Below, piece by piece: positions 63,438-64,000 of a DNA stretch of 64,000 nucleotides. The translations under genes and the position numbers were made by a program. The notes below the pieces were generated by a model. The model was not told where the DNA came from. It was given only the letters and a program-made list of their open reading frames with translations, and made no database searches. Source of the stretch: Pseudoflavonifractor sp. Marseille-P3106 (lineage in GTDB: Bacteria; Bacillota; Clostridia; Oscillospirales; Oscillospiraceae); contig LT827126.1 of the NCBI GenBank assembly GCA_900169975.1, positions 310,001-374,000 of the forward strand, in the 5' to 3' direction. Each line of letters opens with the position of its first letter. Positions within the stretch are counted from its first letter, which is position 1.

Positions 63438-64000
63438 GTGATTTATGAGGCAACCGTAGACAACCTTCAAGCGCTGATGCGTGCCTGTATCGTTCTTGAT
63501 AGGACTCAGATTTACAGATTCTTTTCAGCGCATCATGACCAAAGTAGGATTGACTTTTTCATTGACTTTTTGATTAAGGAGCGCGTGCTGGATGCCGACG
63601 AAACGAAGAAGAATCGTGTCTGGCTCCGGCGGCAGGCACGCCCTATCTCGCGGCCAAAAGAGGCCGTCATAGCGTCCCGGATTAAGGCGTTCTGGGTGAT
63701 TGCCAGCTTTGGGTGTGACAACATTGCCGACGTCGCTCTCCTGGAGTATCCGGCCCAATTCATGTTCGTTACAACGAATAATGAAATCTACGACCTGACG
63801 GTCTGTGATACGCCGCAGGTTGCCGCAGTAGCGGCACATAAGAGAGCACTGTATGCACTACACGATACAAAGTATGACGATGATGTGAACCATATCGCCA
63901 TTGTAAGTGATGAAAAAACGGGCCTTGCTATCGGCGGTTATGGGTTCGATAGTTTCTGTATTTTGGATGCGAACAAGATTCCGAGGTATCAGCAATGGTA
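63438..64000 (+). CDS. Hypothetical protein, 3' end outside the window
   Basis: A frame opens at GTG 63438, 9 nt after AAAGGAG, and stays open to the end of the window (187 codons read). It starts VIYEATVDNLQALMRACIVLDR; the first 60 residues look like a winged-helix (TQIYRFFSAHHDQSRIDFFIDFLIKERVLD), followed by an alpha/beta region (FWVIASFGCDNIADVALLEYP). It may be a regulator or accessory T4SS gene. A minus-strand frame at 63525-63839 overlaps it and is a shadow. Confidence 0.65.
   Translation, partial: MIYEATVDNLQALMRACIVLDRTQIYRFFSAHHDQSRIDFFIDFLIKERVLDADETKKNRVWLRRQARPISRPKEAVIASRIKAFWVIASFGCDNIADVALLEYPAQFMFVTTNNEIYDLTVCDTPQVAAVAAHKRALYALHDTKYDDDVNHIAIVSDEKTGLAIGGYGFDSFCILDANKIPRYQQW

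Overview
This window looks like a segment of a large conjugative plasmid from a gut-type Clostridia host. I infer the Oscillospiraceae/Ruminococcaceae area from moderate GC, sigma-A style promoters, strong AAGGAGG ribosome sites and SpaA/SLH surface proteins; no ribosomal or tRNA gene fixes the taxonomy. The plasmid call rests on a Rep_3-family initiator gene (28335-29156, minus) beside a GT-rich iteron cluster and AT-rich DNA (29220-29994), on a near-perfect parS site (8302-8317), and on a type IV secretion (T4SS) gene cluster (49.2-63.3 kb). The window does not show whether the replicon is circular, and no relaxase or ParA/ParB gene is present in it.

Layout. 0-2.4 kb: DNA maintenance genes (ligA end, ung, an HD-domain protein related to the C-terminal half of CCA-adding enzymes). 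2.4-3.7 kb: a small minus-strand operon. 4.0-12.2 kb: a rightward run of short, tightly packed, mostly unrecognised genes, with a NADAR-HAD fusion and a parS site in the middle. 12.2-15.5 kb: DUF2442 protein, YefM/RelE-type toxin-antitoxin pair, PrpE-like phosphatase and a DGQHR-like protein. 15.6-24.0 kb, minus strand: a 2180-residue SpaA-repeat surface protein and an SLH-CAP secreted protein. 24-28.3 kb: GNAT protein, an island of Rpn-type nuclease genes and stand-alone C-terminal copies, and a SLOG protein. 28.3-30.0 kb: replication initiator and origin. 30.2-36.1 kb: dUTPase, topoisomerase III, a membrane hydrolase, an HTH protein and a membrane-anchored exported protein. 36.2-38.8 kb, minus strand: three membrane proteins, one with a SAF domain. 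39.0-45.5 kb: two HTH-like proteins, then a MoxR-type AAA+ ATPase paired with a protein fusing an HExxH metallopeptidase region to a VWA domain. 45.8-49.0 kb: ERF single-strand annealing protein and a zinc-finger/TOPRIM-like primase. 49.2-64 kb: T4SS with two VirB2-like pilins, VirB6/TrbL, a CHAP/lysozyme wall hydrolase, VirD4, signal peptidase I, an S1-domain protein, a VirB3/PrgI-like protein and VirB4.

Two dispersed sequence families tie the window together and are the most interesting things in it. (1) Thirteen intergenic arrays of a degenerate 8-bp unit (AGGTGCTT or its complement AAGCACCT) in exact 8-bp phase; many fold into hairpins and one serves as an intrinsic terminator. (2) Eight copies of one leader design: a sigma-A promoter with exactly 17-bp spacing, the motif AGGAAGTATC at about +8 of the transcript, then 40-70 nt and a terminator-like hairpin directly before the ribosome site. 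One copy has no gene behind it. I infer a shared attenuation or antitermination control for the plasmid's operons; I do not recognise it as a described element.

Working model: the replication, repair and dUTP-control genes maintain the replicon; the right third builds the conjugation channel; the surface proteins probably help contact between cells; and the small-gene block, the MoxR-VWA module, the NADAR fusion and the Rpn island are likely accessory or conflict functions.
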